Source of the DNA: an uncultured Lachnospiraceae bacterium
GTDB lineage: Bacteria; Bacillota; Clostridia; Lachnospirales; Lachnospiraceae
Length of the DNA stretch: 64,000 nucleotides
Assembly: GCA_947589155.1 (NCBI GenBank)
Contig: CANQBH010000004.1
Location: 26,681 to 90,680 of the forward strand
Reading direction: 5' to 3'
Shown here: in pieces, positions 26,008 to 35,340 of the stretch
Layout: each line of letters begins with the position of its first letter
Position numbering within the stretch: the first letter of the stretch is position 1
Position numbers and translations under genes: made by a program
The notes under the pieces: model-generated
The model's input: only the letters and a program-made list of their open reading frames with translations
What the model was told of the DNA's origin: nothing
Database searches by the model: none

Positions 26008-27246
26008 ATGGCAAGACTGATACCGTTTCGGGCAATAAGGCCTTCGGGGGAGAGAGCCGCAGAGATCGCAGCTCTCCCTTATGATGTTTACAGCCGCAGC
26101 GAGGCGGCGGAGGAAGTGGCAAAAAATCCGGAGAGTTTCCTTGCGATCGACCGCGCGGAGACCGGCTTCGGACCGGAAACGGATCCGTATGCGCCCGAAG
26201 TCTACGAAAGAGCGGGCAGACTGCTTTGGCAGTGGGTCGATCAGGGGCGGTTCCAAAAGGACGACGAACCCTGTTTCTATCTCTACGAACTGACGATGGA
26301 CGGCAGGACGCAGACGGGGATCGTCGGGCTGGCGGCGGCGGACGACTATAAAAGCGGCGTGATCAAAAAACATGAGAACACGCGGGCGGATAAGGAAGAA
26401 GACCGGGTAAGGCATGTGGACGCCTGCCGCGCGCAGACCGGACCGATCTTTCTGGCGTACCGGCGCGACCCGCGGCTGGACGGCCTGATCAAAGAGAGCA
26501 AAAAAGAAGCGCCGCTGTATGATTTTGTCTCGGAGGACGGCGTGCGCCACCGCGTGTTCGCGGTTTGCGACGGCGCAAGGATCGCGCGGATCGAAGAGAT
26601 CTTCGCGGGCATGGACCGGCTGTATATCGCCGACGGGCATCACAGGGCGGCGTCCGCGGTGCGCGTCTGCGAAAACCGCAGGCAAAAGGAGCCGGAGCGC
26701 GCCGGAGACAGGGACTATGACTATATCCTTTCCGTTCTCTTTCCGGGAGAGGAACTGCGGATCCTCGATTATAACAGGGTCGTGACGGATCTGGCGGGAC
26801 AAAGCACGGAGTCATTTCTTGAAGAAGTTAAAAGAAGATTTGATATTACAGAAGTTTCACGGGACATCCTGCGGCCGCGGGCGCGGGGAGAGTTTTGCAT
26901 GTACCTCAAAGAAACGTGGTACCGCTGCCTGATCCGTGAAAAAGACCGTTCCGACGATCCGGTGAAAGGGCTGGACGTCTCGCTCTTGCAGGATCTTTTG
27001 CTGGAGCCGGTGCTGAAGATCAAAGATCCGCGGACAGACGCGCGCATTGATTTTGTCGGCGGGATCCGAGGGCCGGAGGAGTTGGAGCGGCGCTGCAGGG
27101 AAGGATGCGAGGCGGCGTTTGCGATGTATCCGACGTCGATCGAAGAACTGTTTGCGGTCGCGGACAGCGGAAAACTGATGCCGCCGAAGTCCACATGGTT
27201 TGAACCGAAACTGCGCAGCGGCCTTTTCATTCATGAGATCGGATGA
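26008..27246 (+). CDS. DUF1015-family protein, serine-operon associated
   Basis: 412 residues, typical of the family. Visible features are an N-terminal LIPFRAIRPSGERAAEIAALPYDVYS, a conserved IKKHENTRADKEEDRV segment, and YIADGHHRAASA near residues 207-219. The last of these resembles the DGHHR signature of ParB/SerK-type kinases. No enzymatic role is established to my knowledge. It follows serC-serA by 18 bp and is probably co-transcribed. Because the last step of serine synthesis (phosphoserine phosphatase) is missing from this operon, a role in phosphoserine or serine phosphate metabolism is a reasonable guess, clearly inference. Confidence 0.85.
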   Translation: MARLIPFRAIRPSGERAAEIAALPYDVYSRSEAAEEVAKNPESFLAIDRAETGFGPETDPYAPEVYERAGRLLWQWVDQGRFQKDDEPCFYLYELTMDGRTQTGIVGLAAADDYKSGVIKKHENTRADKEEDRVRHVDACRAQTGPIFLAYRRDPRLDGLIKESKKEAPLYDFVSEDGVRHRVFAVCDGARIARIEEIFAGMDRLYIADGHHRAASAVRVCENRRQKEPERAGDRDYDYILSVLFPGEELRILDYNRVVTDLAGQSTESFLEEVKRRFDITEVSRDILRPRARGEFCMYLKETWYRCLIREKDRSDDPVKGLDVSLLQDLLLEPVLKIKDPRTDARIDFVGGIRGPEELERRCREGCEAAFAMYPTSIEELFAVADSGKLMPPKSTWFEPKLRSGLFIHEIG

Positions 27247-27276
27247 GGGGCGGCATAAAATGAGAAAGGAATGAAA

Positions 27277-28146
27277 ATGATAGTATTGTCACAGGTCCTG
27301 TCGGACAGTCTGATCGAAAACCTGAAGGACGGCGTGCTCAAGCGGTGGCTTGAGTCGGTTCTGCCAGACGTGCTGAGTTTCTTCTGGAGCATCGCGCTGG
27401 CGTTTCTGATCTTTTATCTTGGCGGACGGATCATCCGCGTCGTGCGCCGCGTGTTCCAAAAATCCATGGAGCGTCGCGGGATCGAGGAAGGCGTCAGGCA
27501 GTTCGCCGATCAGGCGCTGAAGTGGGCGCTCTGGCTGGTGGTCGTCATGCTGATCCTCGGCCTGTTCGGCGTGACGGCGTCCTCGTTCGCGGCGGCGATC
27601 GCCTCCCTCGGCGTGACCATCGGTCTTGCGTTTCAGGGGAGCCTTTCCAATTTTGCGGGCGGCGTGCTGATCCTGATCCTGCATCCGTTCCGCGTCGGGG
27701 ATTTTATCGTGGAGGATACGCACGGGAACGCGGGCACGGTCGAGGAGATCTCGATCTTCTATACGAAACTGCGCACGATGGACAACCGCATGGTCGTGAT
27801 CCCGAACGGCACGCTGGCAAACACCAGCCTGACCAATGTGACGGAAAGCGACCGCAGGCGGCTTGATCTGGAATTTTCGATCGCCTACGAGGCGGATATC
27901 CGGCGTGCAAAGGAGATCCTGCGCGGCCTGCTCGATAAAGAAGAACGCTGCCTGCGCGATGAAGCGCCGCAGATCTTTGTCAAGGCGTGGGCGGACAGCG
28001 CGGTGCTGATCGGCGTCCGCTGCTTTGTGCCGACGGAGTATTACTGGGACGTGCAATGGAAACTTTTGGAGGACGCGAAGTATGCGTTTGACGAGGCGGG
28101 GATCTCCATTCCGTATCCGCAGATGGACGTTACGGTCAAAAAATAA
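27277..28146 (+). CDS. mscS: small-conductance mechanosensitive channel, MscS family
   Basis: 289 residues. The second of two adjacent ATGs is chosen because AAAGGA abuts the first. Three membrane spans are visible: LSFFWSIALAFLIFYL, WALWLVVVMLILGLFGV, and the pore-lining TM3 with glycine/alanine packing, FAAAIASLGVTIGLAFQGSL. The cytoplasmic beta domain follows (PFRVGDFIVEDTHGNAGTVEEI, VVIPNGTLANTSLTN). It opens on hypo-osmotic shock to release solutes. It follows the serine operon by 30 bp and may be co-transcribed; no functional link is implied. Confidence 0.93.
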   Translation: MIVLSQVLSDSLIENLKDGVLKRWLESVLPDVLSFFWSIALAFLIFYLGGRIIRVVRRVFQKSMERRGIEEGVRQFADQALKWALWLVVVMLILGLFGVTASSFAAAIASLGVTIGLAFQGSLSNFAGGVLILILHPFRVGDFIVEDTHGNAGTVEEISIFYTKLRTMDNRMVVIPNGTLANTSLTNVTESDRRRLDLEFSIAYEADIRRAKEILRGLLDKEERCLRDEAPQIFVKAWADSAVLIGVRCFVPTEYYWDVQWKLLEDAKYAFDEAGISIPYPQMDVTVKK

Positions 28147-28167
28147 CAACACGGGGGAAGGTTTGAG

Positions 28168-31065
28168 ATGCATGAGGCATATGAACTGGTCAAAGAAGAA
28201 TATCTGAGCGATATCCGGTCGATGGGCACGGTGCTGCGCCATAAAAAGAGCGGCGCGCGCATCAGCCTGCTGTCAAACGACGACGACAACAAGGTGTTTT
28301 ACATCGGATTCCGCACGCCGCCGGGCGATTCGACCGGCGTGCCGCATATCATCGAGCATACGGTGCTCTGCGGTTCGCAGAAGTACCCGCTGAAAGATCC
28401 GTTCGTGGAACTGGTCAAGGGTTCTTTGAATACGTTTCTGAACGCGATGACCTATCCGGATAAGACGGTCTATCCGGTCGCAAGCTGCAACGATCAGGAT
28501 TTTAAGAATCTGATGGACGTCTATATGGACGCGGTGTTCCATCCGAACATCTACCGCGATCCCGAGATCTTCATGCAGGAGGGGTGGCACTACGAACTCG
28601 AGGATGAAGACGGCGAGATCCGCTTAAACGGCGTGGTCTACAATGAGATGAAGGGCGCGTTTTCTTCTCCGGACGACGTAGTCAGCCGCGAGGTGTTCAA
28701 CTCCCTGTTCCCCGACAATGCCTACCACTACGAATCGGGCGGCGATCCCAAGGTGATCCCGCAGCTGACGTATGAGGATTTCATCGCGTTCCACCGCCGC
28801 TATTACCATCCGTGCAATTCCTACATCTATCTCTACGGGAATATGGACATGGAAGAACGGCTGGATTATCTGGATCGGGAATACCTCTCCAAATATGATA
28901 AGATCGAACTGGATTCGTCGATTCGCCGTCAGGAGGCGTTTCCGCGGCCGATCCTCGTGGACAAATACTATCCGATCTCGTCGGCGGAAGACGGGCGGGA
29001 CGCGACCTATCTCGCCTATACGTTCGTGATCAGCGACGCGCTGGATCAGGAGCTGTATCAGGCGTTCGACATCTTGGAATATGTTCTGTTCAGCGCGCCG
29101 GGCGCGCCGGTGCGTACCGCGCTGCTGGAAAAAGGAATCGGCAAGGATATCATCGGGTCGTTCGATACCGGTATGCTGCAGCCGATGTTTTCCGTTACGG
29201 CCCGCGGCGCAAATCCGCAGGACAAACAGCCGTTTATTGATACGATTCAGGAGATCCTGCTGCGGCAGGTGGCTGAAGGCATTGACAAAAAAGCGCTTCA
29301 GGCGGGGATCAACGCGGCGCGGTTCAATTACCGCGAGGCCGACTTCGGCAGTTTCCCAAAGGGACTGATCTACGGCCTGCAGTGCATGGACAGCTGGCTC
29401 TACGACGATAACGAGCCGTTCATCCATCTGCACGGGGAAGCCGTGCTCGACCGCCTGCAGGAAAAGGCGGAGCAGGGCTATTTTGAGCAGCTGATCCAGA
29501 CCTATCTTCTGGCGAACACCCATGCGTCGGTGCTGATGGTGGAGCCGAAGAAGGGCATGACGACCGAAGAAGATGAAAAATTAAAAGAAGAATTAAGAAA
29601 ATACAAAGAAAGCCTTTCCAAAGACGAGATCAGGGATCTGATCCGTCAGACCAAACTGTTGAAACAGCACCAGCAGGAGCCGTCGACGAAGGAACAGCTC
29701 GAATGTCTGCCGATGCTGCGGCGGCAGGATCTGAAAAAAGAGGCGCGGCCTCTGGATCTTGCGGAGAGGGAAATCGACGGCGTTACGGTGCTGCACCACG
29801 ACGTGCCGACCAACGGGATCCATTATCTGGATCTGGTCTTTGATATCAAAGGCGTCGATCCGAAGGATTACGGCTATCTGTCCCTGATGGTGCGTATGCT
29901 CGGCCTTTTGGACACCGAGCGGTACGGCTATGCGGAACTCGCCAACGAGATCAACATCCATACCGGCGGCATTTACGCCAGCCTTTCGGTGTATGCGCAG
30001 AGCAGCGCGTCCTACCGCTTTGTCTGCGAAGTGAAGGACAAGTTTTTATATGAGGACGCAAAAGAGGCCGTCCGGCTTCTGACGGAAGTGCTGGCGACGA
30101 CGGATTTTTCGGACGAGAACCGCCTGAAGGAACTGATCTCGGCGCAGAAGTCAAGGCTGGAAGTGCAGATGAGCAGCGCGGGAAACGTCGTGGCGGCGAG
30201 CCGCGCGATGGGGTATTATTCCGAAGCCGCAAGGATCACGGACGAGATTTCGGGGATCGCTTTCTACCGCTTCTTAAAGGATCTCGAAGAAAATTATGAA
30301 GCGAAGGCGGCGCTGATCCGCGAAAAATGCCGGTCGCTTTGCAGCGTGTTCTGCAAAGAGAATCTGCTCGTCAGCTGCACCGGAGACGGCGGGGCGTACC
30401 GGCAACTGGAGGACTTCCTGCCGCAGATCTTATCCGGCCTCCATGCGCCCGCCGTTTCCAAAGGCGGGGAGGATCTGCCGCTGTTTGACGCGGGCGAAGG
30501 CTTTAAGGACGCGTCGCAGGTGCAGTATGTCTGCCGCGCCGGCAATTTCATGCGGGTGGGCTATCCGTACAGCGGATATCTCAAAATATTAAAAGTAATT
30601 TTAAGTTATGATTATTTCTGGGTCAATGTCCGCGTCAAGGGCGGCGCATACGGCTGCCGGAGTTTCTTCGGGCGGACGGGCGATCTCTATTTCGTTTCCT
30701 ACCGCGACCCGAACCTGCGGAAGACGAATGAGATCTTTGAAAACACGCCGGAATACATCCGGCAGTTTGCGGCGGACGAGCGCGATATGACCAAATACAT
30801 CATCGGAACGGTCAGCGAAATGGATACGCCGCTCACGCCGTCGCAGCGCGGAAGCCGCGCGCTTGCCGCTTATCTGACGGGAACGACGTTTGAGGAATTG
30901 CAGAGGATCCGCGACGAGGTGCTGAATGCGACGGCGGAGGATATCCGCGGCCTGGAAGGGCTGGTCCGCGACACGCTGGCGCAGGGCTATCTCTGCGTGG
31001 TCGGAAACGAGGACATGCTGGAAAAGGAAAGCGAAATGTTCGAGCGTCTGGAAAATCTGTTTTAA
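28168..31065 (+). CDS. M16C metalloprotease (PreP/presequence-protease-like)
   Basis: 965 residues, the length of PreP-type insulinase-family enzymes made of two homologous halves. The inverted zinc motif HxxEH is H60-I-I-E63-H64, in GVPHIIEHTVLCGS, with the distal Glu likely in LNGVVYNEMKGAFSS. The second half carries RVKGGAYGCRSFFG, the arginine/tyrosine substrate pair typical of the family, in YFWVNVRVKGGAYG. There is no signal peptide, so it should be a cytosolic peptidase clearing peptides of tens of residues. Era starts 34 bp downstream. GGGGGAAGG precedes the ATG. Confidence 0.93.
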   Translation: MHEAYELVKEEYLSDIRSMGTVLRHKKSGARISLLSNDDDNKVFYIGFRTPPGDSTGVPHIIEHTVLCGSQKYPLKDPFVELVKGSLNTFLNAMTYPDKTVYPVASCNDQDFKNLMDVYMDAVFHPNIYRDPEIFMQEGWHYELEDEDGEIRLNGVVYNEMKGAFSSPDDVVSREVFNSLFPDNAYHYESGGDPKVIPQLTYEDFIAFHRRYYHPCNSYIYLYGNMDMEERLDYLDREYLSKYDKIELDSSIRRQEAFPRPILVDKYYPISSAEDGRDATYLAYTFVISDALDQELYQAFDILEYVLFSAPGAPVRTALLEKGIGKDIIGSFDTGMLQPMFSVTARGANPQDKQPFIDTIQEILLRQVAEGIDKKALQAGINAARFNYREADFGSFPKGLIYGLQCMDSWLYDDNEPFIHLHGEAVLDRLQEKAEQGYFEQLIQTYLLANTHASVLMVEPKKGMTTEEDEKLKEELRKYKESLSKDEIRDLIRQTKLLKQHQQEPSTKEQLECLPMLRRQDLKKEARPLDLAEREIDGVTVLHHDVPTNGIHYLDLVFDIKGVDPKDYGYLSLMVRMLGLLDTERYGYAELANEINIHTGGIYASLSVYAQSSASYRFVCEVKDKFLYEDAKEAVRLLTEVLATTDFSDENRLKELISAQKSRLEVQMSSAGNVVAASRAMGYYSEAARITDEISGIAFYRFLKDLEENYEAKAALIREKCRSLCSVFCKENLLVSCTGDGGAYRQLEDFLPQILSGLHAPAVSKGGEDLPLFDAGEGFKDASQVQYVCRAGNFMRVGYPYSGYLKILKVILSYDYFWVNVRVKGGAYGCRSFFGRTGDLYFVSYRDPNLRKTNEIFENTPEYIRQFAADERDMTKYIIGTVSEMDTPLTPSQRGSRALAAYLTGTTFEELQRIRDEVLNATAEDIRGLEGLVRDTLAQGYLCVVGNEDMLEKESEMFERLENLF

Positions 31066-31099
31066 CGCGGAAGATCGCGGCGAAAAGGAGCAGGAGAGT

Positions 31100-32011
31100 A
31101 TGCAGGAGCAGTTCAAATCAGGTTTTGTCGCGCTGATCGGCCGGCCGAACGTAGGGAAATCCACGCTGATGAATCAGTTGATCGGGCAGAAGATCGCGAT
31201 CACGTCCAACAAACCGCAGACGACCCGCAACCGGATCCGGACGGTCTATACGGATCCAAAGAAAGGCCAGATCATCTTTCTCGATACGCCGGGGATGCAC
31301 CGCGCGAAAAACAAACTCGGCGAGTTCATGGTGGAGACCGCGCAGAGCACGCTCAGGGACGCGGATCTGATCCTATGGCTCGTCGAGCCGTCAGAGCGTA
31401 TCGGGGGCGGCGACCGCCATATCATAGAGCAGTTGAAAAACGCCGGAGCGCCGGTCATCCTCGTCATCAATAAGATCGATACGGTGGAGCACGACGAGGT
31501 CTACGGCGTGATCGAGGCGTACCGCGGGCTGTATGACTTCGCGGAGGTCGTGCCGCTGTCCGCGCTGCGCGGAAAGAACTGCGGGATCCTTCCGGATCTG
31601 ATCTTTCGTTATCTTCCGGAAGGGCCGGCGTATTTTGACGAGGACACCGTAACCGACCAGCCGCAGCGGCAGATCGTGGCGGAGATCATTCGGGAAAAGG
31701 CGCTGCACGCGCTCAGCGACGAAGTGCCGCACGGGATCGCGGTCGCCATCGACCGGATGAAGTTTTCCGGCGGAAAAAAACCGATCTGTGATATCGACGC
31801 GACGCTGATCTGCGAAAAAAATTCCCACAAGGGAATCATCATCGGCAAGGGCGGCGCCATGTTAAAAAAGATCGGAAGCAACGCGCGGTACGAATGCGAG
31901 CACCTGCTGGGCGTGCAGGTGAACCTCAAACTCTGGGTCAAGGTCAAGAAGGACTGGCGCGACAGCGATTATCTGGTCCGGAATTTCGGCTACCGCAGCG
32001 ACGGCGAATGA
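31100..32011 (+). CDS. era: GTPase Era, 16S rRNA processing/30S assembly
   Basis: 303 residues from the ATG behind AAAGGAGCAGGAGAGT; the longer frame runs into the protease gene. G1 is GRPNVGKST (residues 13-21), G2 QTTRNRIR, G3 DTPGMH, G4 NKID and G5 SALRG. A C-terminal KH domain holds GIIIGKGGAMLKKIG and ends in YLVRNFGY. Era binds the 3' end of 16S rRNA at the membrane-proximal maturation step. The era-yqzL-recO order downstream is the conserved Firmicutes arrangement. Confidence 0.97.
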   Translation: MQEQFKSGFVALIGRPNVGKSTLMNQLIGQKIAITSNKPQTTRNRIRTVYTDPKKGQIIFLDTPGMHRAKNKLGEFMVETAQSTLRDADLILWLVEPSERIGGGDRHIIEQLKNAGAPVILVINKIDTVEHDEVYGVIEAYRGLYDFAEVVPLSALRGKNCGILPDLIFRYLPEGPAYFDEDTVTDQPQRQIVAEIIREKALHALSDEVPHGIAVAIDRMKFSGGKKPICDIDATLICEKNSHKGIIIGKGGAMLKKIGSNARYECEHLLGVQVNLKLWVKVKKDWRDSDYLVRNFGYRSDGE

Positions 32012-32111
32012 GTTTCATCTGGAAACGATCTACCAGTATATCCTTCCGGCGGATGGTAAACCTAAACAGTGACGGGCGGCGCCCGAAGCAGCTTGGGGAA
32101 AGGATGCCGGT

Positions 32112-32309
32112 ATGGATCTATGGGAGCGTTTTACGCAGACGGGAAGCGTGATGGATTATCTCTTTTATTGCAGGGAGGAAAAGGAAGGAGCGCATGGGCT
32201 TCAATATCGTGCTGACAGGGATGGTGCTTTCGGCGATTCCGGTCGGGGAGTACGACAAGAGAATAACGATCCTGACGAGGGAGAGAGGGAGGATTACGGC
32301 TTTCGCTAA
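32112..32309 (+). CDS. yqzL: YqzL-like small protein overlapping recO
   Basis: 65 residues. The first 23, MDLWERFTQTGSVMDYLFYC, match the pattern of YqzL (W-x-x-F-x-x-T-G-x-x-x-x-Y-L), and the position between era and recO is the conserved one. GGGGAAAGG lies 9-12 bp before the ATG. The frame continues 116 bp into recO in another reading frame, giving a charged tail unrelated to YqzL; known YqzL proteins are about 45 residues. The extension therefore seems to be a by-product of overlap with recO. Function of the family is unknown. Confidence 0.7.
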   Translation: MDLWERFTQTGSVMDYLFYCREEKEGAHGLQYRADRDGAFGDSGRGVRQENNDPDEGEREDYGFR

Positions 32310-32961
32310 AGGCGCGAGGCGTTCGACCAATCAACTTTTGGCCGCGGCGAACCCCTTCGCGCTGGGCGAGTTCGAGGTATATCAGGGGAAAAGTACATAT
32401 ACCGTGGTCAAGGCGGAGATCTCGGATTATTTCAGGGAACTGGCCGCGGATCTCGACATGGTCTGCTACGGCTATTATTTTCTGGAAATGGCGGACGATC
32501 TGGCGCAGGAGAACGTCGACGAGAGCGAGCGGCTGCGTCTCCTTTATATGACGCTGCGGGCGCTGGAGAGCCGAAAGATCCCGTTCGCCCTGATCCGCGG
32601 CGTCTACGAACTCAAGACGCTGGCGATCCAAGGCGAGTATCCCAACGTCTTTTCCTGCATGAAATGCGGAACGAAGGAAGATCTGGATTTTTTCAGTATG
32701 CGTCTGCGCGGCTGTCTCTGCAAGAAGTGTCAGGCGAAGGAAGGCGGGACGCCGCTGCACGGTTCGGCGCTCTATGCGATGCAGTTCGTGATCTCCACGC
32801 CGCCGGAGCGCCTTTATACGTTCCGGCTTACGCCGCCGGTGCAGGACGAATTTCTTTCGCTGCTGAAGGCGTACCGCTCGCATTATGCGGACCGCCGCTA
32901 TAAATCGGAGGAATTTCTGCCGCAGGAAGAAAGCGGAAACGGGCAGGCGCCGCGCTCTTGA
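32194..32961 (+). CDS. recO: DNA repair protein RecO
   Basis: 255 residues. The N-terminal OB fold is visible (TGMVLSAIPVGEYDKRITILTRERGRITAFAKGARR), followed by the helical domain with a zinc finger, CMKCG-x18-CLCKKC (about residues 154-179). RecO anneals single strands and loads RecA with RecR. It has an AAAAGGAAGGAGCGC ribosome site and overlaps the yqzL-like frame. It belongs to the era-yqzL-recO cluster. Confidence 0.95.
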   Translation: MGFNIVLTGMVLSAIPVGEYDKRITILTRERGRITAFAKGARRSTNQLLAAANPFALGEFEVYQGKSTYTVVKAEISDYFRELAADLDMVCYGYYFLEMADDLAQENVDESERLRLLYMTLRALESRKIPFALIRGVYELKTLAIQGEYPNVFSCMKCGTKEDLDFFSMRLRGCLCKKCQAKEGGTPLHGSALYAMQFVISTPPERLYTFRLTPPVQDEFLSLLKAYRSHYADRRYKSEEFLPQEESGNGQAPRS

Positions 32962-33017
32962 AAAAAAAGCGCGCGCATAGTATAATATTGCGGATCGACA
33001 GAAGGAGGCATACATAT

Positions 33018-33755
33018 ATGGAACGACAGAGAACGCCAAGGAGCGCGCAGGCAAAGAAAAAGCGCGCCGCCGGTGCGAAAAAGAGACGGGAGATCGTCCG
33101 AAAGAGGGTCATTCTGCTTGGCATACTGATCGCGGCCACAGCGGCGCTCATCGTATTTTTGATCTGCCGCTTAACGGGCGTTTTTGAGAGCATACCCGAG
33201 CGCAGCGTGCTGCACGTCGGCGCGGACGGACAGGTCGTCTGCGAAGAAGTCACGACGTTTGACGAAACGTTTTATACAAAAAGTTCGCTCAAATCCTTTA
33301 TGAAAAAAGAGATCGGCGCGTATAACGACGAGAACGGCTCCGGCAGCGTCAAACTGGAGCAGGTGAAGGTCAAAGGCGATACGGCGTATGCAAGGACCGC
33401 TTATACGTCGCCGAACGTTTACAGTTCCTTTACGGGATTTGGTTTGTATCAGGGTACGGTGAAACAGGCCTTAAAAGACGGATATGATTTTTCCGACGCG
33501 TTTGTGAGCGTGGAAAACGGCGAAAAGAAAGAGCAGGCCGAAACACTGGATATCACGTCGCAGCCGAAACTAAACGTCGTGGCGGTCCGTGAAAACATCG
33601 AAGTCACCGTCGACGGGGAGATCCTCTATGTGTCCGACAGCAATACGACCATGGTGGACGCTTCCACCGTCTCCATCGAGCAGTTGGACGGCAACAACGA
33701 CGCGACGCAGCTGACCTATATCGTCTATAAGAAGGCGGCAAAGAGTGAAAAGTGA
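33018..33755 (+). CDS. membrane-anchored protein of unknown function between recO and glyQS
   Basis: 245 residues from the ATG behind GAAGGAGGCATACATAT. A very basic N-terminus (residues 1-32, many K and R) leads into a single membrane span, [20 protein letters not shown]. An extracellular domain of about 190 residues follows, with no cysteine motif and many D, T, S and V. Topology by the positive-inside rule is N-in, C-out. I do not recognise the family. The domain ([20 protein letters not shown], then [15 protein letters not shown]) looks like a conserved Lachnospiraceae membrane protein. The gene ends 8 bp before glyQS and is probably co-transcribed. Confidence 0.75.
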   Translation: MERQRTPRSAQAKKKRAAGAKKRREIVRKRVILLGILIAATAALIVFLICRLTGVFESIPERSVLHVGADGQVVCEEVTTFDETFYTKSSLKSFMKKEIGAYNDENGSGSVKLEQVKVKGDTAYARTAYTSPNVYSSFTGFGLYQGTVKQALKDGYDFSDAFVSVENGEKKEQAETLDITSQPKLNVVAVRENIEVTVDGEILYVSDSNTTMVDASTVSIEQLDGNNDATQLTYIVYKKAAKSEK

Positions 33756-33763
33756 GGATAAGC

Positions 33764-35161
33764 ATGGAAAAGACAATGGAAAAGATCACGGCCCTCTGTA
33801 AGGCGAGGGGCTTCGTATATCCGGGATCGGAGATCTACGGCGGTCTGGCGAACAGTTGGGACTACGGCCCGCTGGGCGTGGAATTAAAGAACAATATCAA
33901 AAAAGCGTGGTGGCAGAAGTTCGTGCAGGAAAATCCGTACAACGTCGGGATCGACAGCGCGATCATCATGAATCCGCAGACATGGGTGGCGTCCGGCCAT
34001 CTGGGCGGCTTCTCTGATCCGCTGATGGACTGCCGCTCATGCCACGAGCGCTTCCGCGCCGACAAGATCATCGAGGATTTTGCCGCCGAACAGGGGCTGG
34101 AACTGGAGAGTTCCGTAGACGGCTGGAGCGCCGAAGAAATGACATCGTATATCAGGGAGCATCAGATTCCTTGTCCGTCCTGCGGCAAGCACGATTTTAC
34201 GGATATCCGGCAGTTCAACCTGATGTTCAAGAGTTTCATGGGCGTGACCGAGGACGCGAAGAACACCGTTTATCTGCGGCCGGAGACCGCGCAGGGGATC
34301 TTTGTGAATTTTAAGAACGTCCAGCGCACGTCGCGCAAGAAACTGCCGTTTGGGATCGCGCAGATCGGAAAGTCATTCCGCAACGAGATCACGCCGGGCA
34401 ATTTTATCTTCCGCACGCGGGAATTTGAACAGATGGAACTGGAATTTTTCTGCGAACCGGGCACGGATCTGGAGTGGTTTTCCTACTGGCGGGGCTTCTG
34501 CCGCGACTTTCTGCTGTCTCTTGGCATGAAGGAAGACGAACTTCGGATGCGCGACCACGATCCGGCGGAACTTGCGTTCTATTCCAAAGGCACGACGGAC
34601 ATCGAGTTTTTGTTCCCGTTCGGCTGGGGCGAACTCTGGGGCATTGCCGACCGCACGGATTACGATCTGTCGCAGCATCAGGAAACGTCCAAGCAGGATC
34701 TGACCTATTTCGACGACGAAAAGGGCGAGCGCTATCTGCCGTACGTCATCGAGCCGTCGCTGGGCGCGGACCGTATCCTTCTGGCGTTCTTATGCGCGGC
34801 CTATGACGAGGAGAACCTTGGAACCAAGGAGAAGCCGGATATGCGTACCGTGCTTCACTTTCACCCGATGCTCGCGCCGGTCAAGATCGGCGTGCTGCCG
34901 CTGTCAAAAAAACTTTCCGGCGCGGCCGGGGAAATTTATACCGGACTCTGCAAAAAATACTGCTGCGAGTTCGACGACCGGGGCAATATCGGCAAGCGTT
35001 ACCGCCGTCAGGACGAGATCGGCACGCCGTTCTGCGTCACCTATGATTTTGATTCGCAGGAAGACGGCTGCGTGACCGTAAGGGACCGCGACACGATGGA
35101 GCAGGAGCGCGTTGCCATTGCAGAACTGGACGCGTATTTCGCAAAAAAATTCACATGGTAG
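33764..35161 (+). CDS. glyQS: glycine--tRNA ligase, single-chain dimeric type
   Basis: 465 residues, class II synthetase of the eukaryote/archaeal-like alpha2 type. Motif 2 region is [25 protein letters not shown] and motif 3 [16 protein letters not shown] zinc-binding insert holds CRSCHERF and CPSCGKHDF, and an anticodon-binding domain forms the last 110 residues. It charges tRNA-Gly. It starts at the ATG 5 bp after a GAGGA site that overlaps the end of the preceding gene. No T-box leader is present because the gene is internal to an operon. A hairpin terminator follows. Confidence 0.97.
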   Translation: MEKTMEKITALCKARGFVYPGSEIYGGLANSWDYGPLGVELKNNIKKAWWQKFVQENPYNVGIDSAIIMNPQTWVASGHLGGFSDPLMDCRSCHERFRADKIIEDFAAEQGLELESSVDGWSAEEMTSYIREHQIPCPSCGKHDFTDIRQFNLMFKSFMGVTEDAKNTVYLRPETAQGIFVNFKNVQRTSRKKLPFGIAQIGKSFRNEITPGNFIFRTREFEQMELEFFCEPGTDLEWFSYWRGFCRDFLLSLGMKEDELRMRDHDPAELAFYSKGTTDIEFLFPFGWGELWGIADRTDYDLSQHQETSKQDLTYFDDEKGERYLPYVIEPSLGADRILLAFLCAAYDEENLGTKEKPDMRTVLHFHPMLAPVKIGVLPLSKKLSGAAGEIYTGLCKKYCCEFDDRGNIGKRYRRQDEIGTPFCVTYDFDSQEDGCVTVRDRDTMEQERVAIAELDAYFAKKFTW

Positions 35162-35168
35162 GAAAGAG

Positions 35169-35195
35169 AGGGCTGCCGCCGCAGCCCTTATTTTT
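35169..35195 (+). terminator. intrinsic terminator after glyQS
   Basis: AGGGCTGC-CGCC-GCAGCCCT followed by TATTTTT: a perfect 8-bp stem with a tetraloop. Confidence 0.92.
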
Positions 35196-35220
35196 ATGGA
35201 AAAATCCGGCAAAAATCATA

Positions 35221-35248
35221 TTGATAAATGCGCGAACTGTGGTATAAT
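35221..35248 (+). promoter_or_regulatory. sigma-A promoter of ppdK with extended -10
   Basis: -35 TTGATA (35221-35226), a 16-bp spacer and consensus -10 TATAAT (35243-35248) preceded by TGG (extended -10). The leader of about 85 nt contains a small GCGCT-TTTT-AGCGC hairpin near its 5' end. Confidence 0.85.
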
Positions 35249-35340
35249 ATCTTTGCGCGCTTTTTAGCGCCGTCATCAGGGTATTTCGTTCAGTGAATGA
35301 AAATACGAAACGAATTTATGTTTGAGGAGGAAAAGAGAAA

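Noticed and set aside
32008..32151. A 47-codon frame starting in the era stop codon
   Set aside because: It is Arg/Ser/Trp-rich with no ribosome site and overlaps the better-supported YqzL-like frame.
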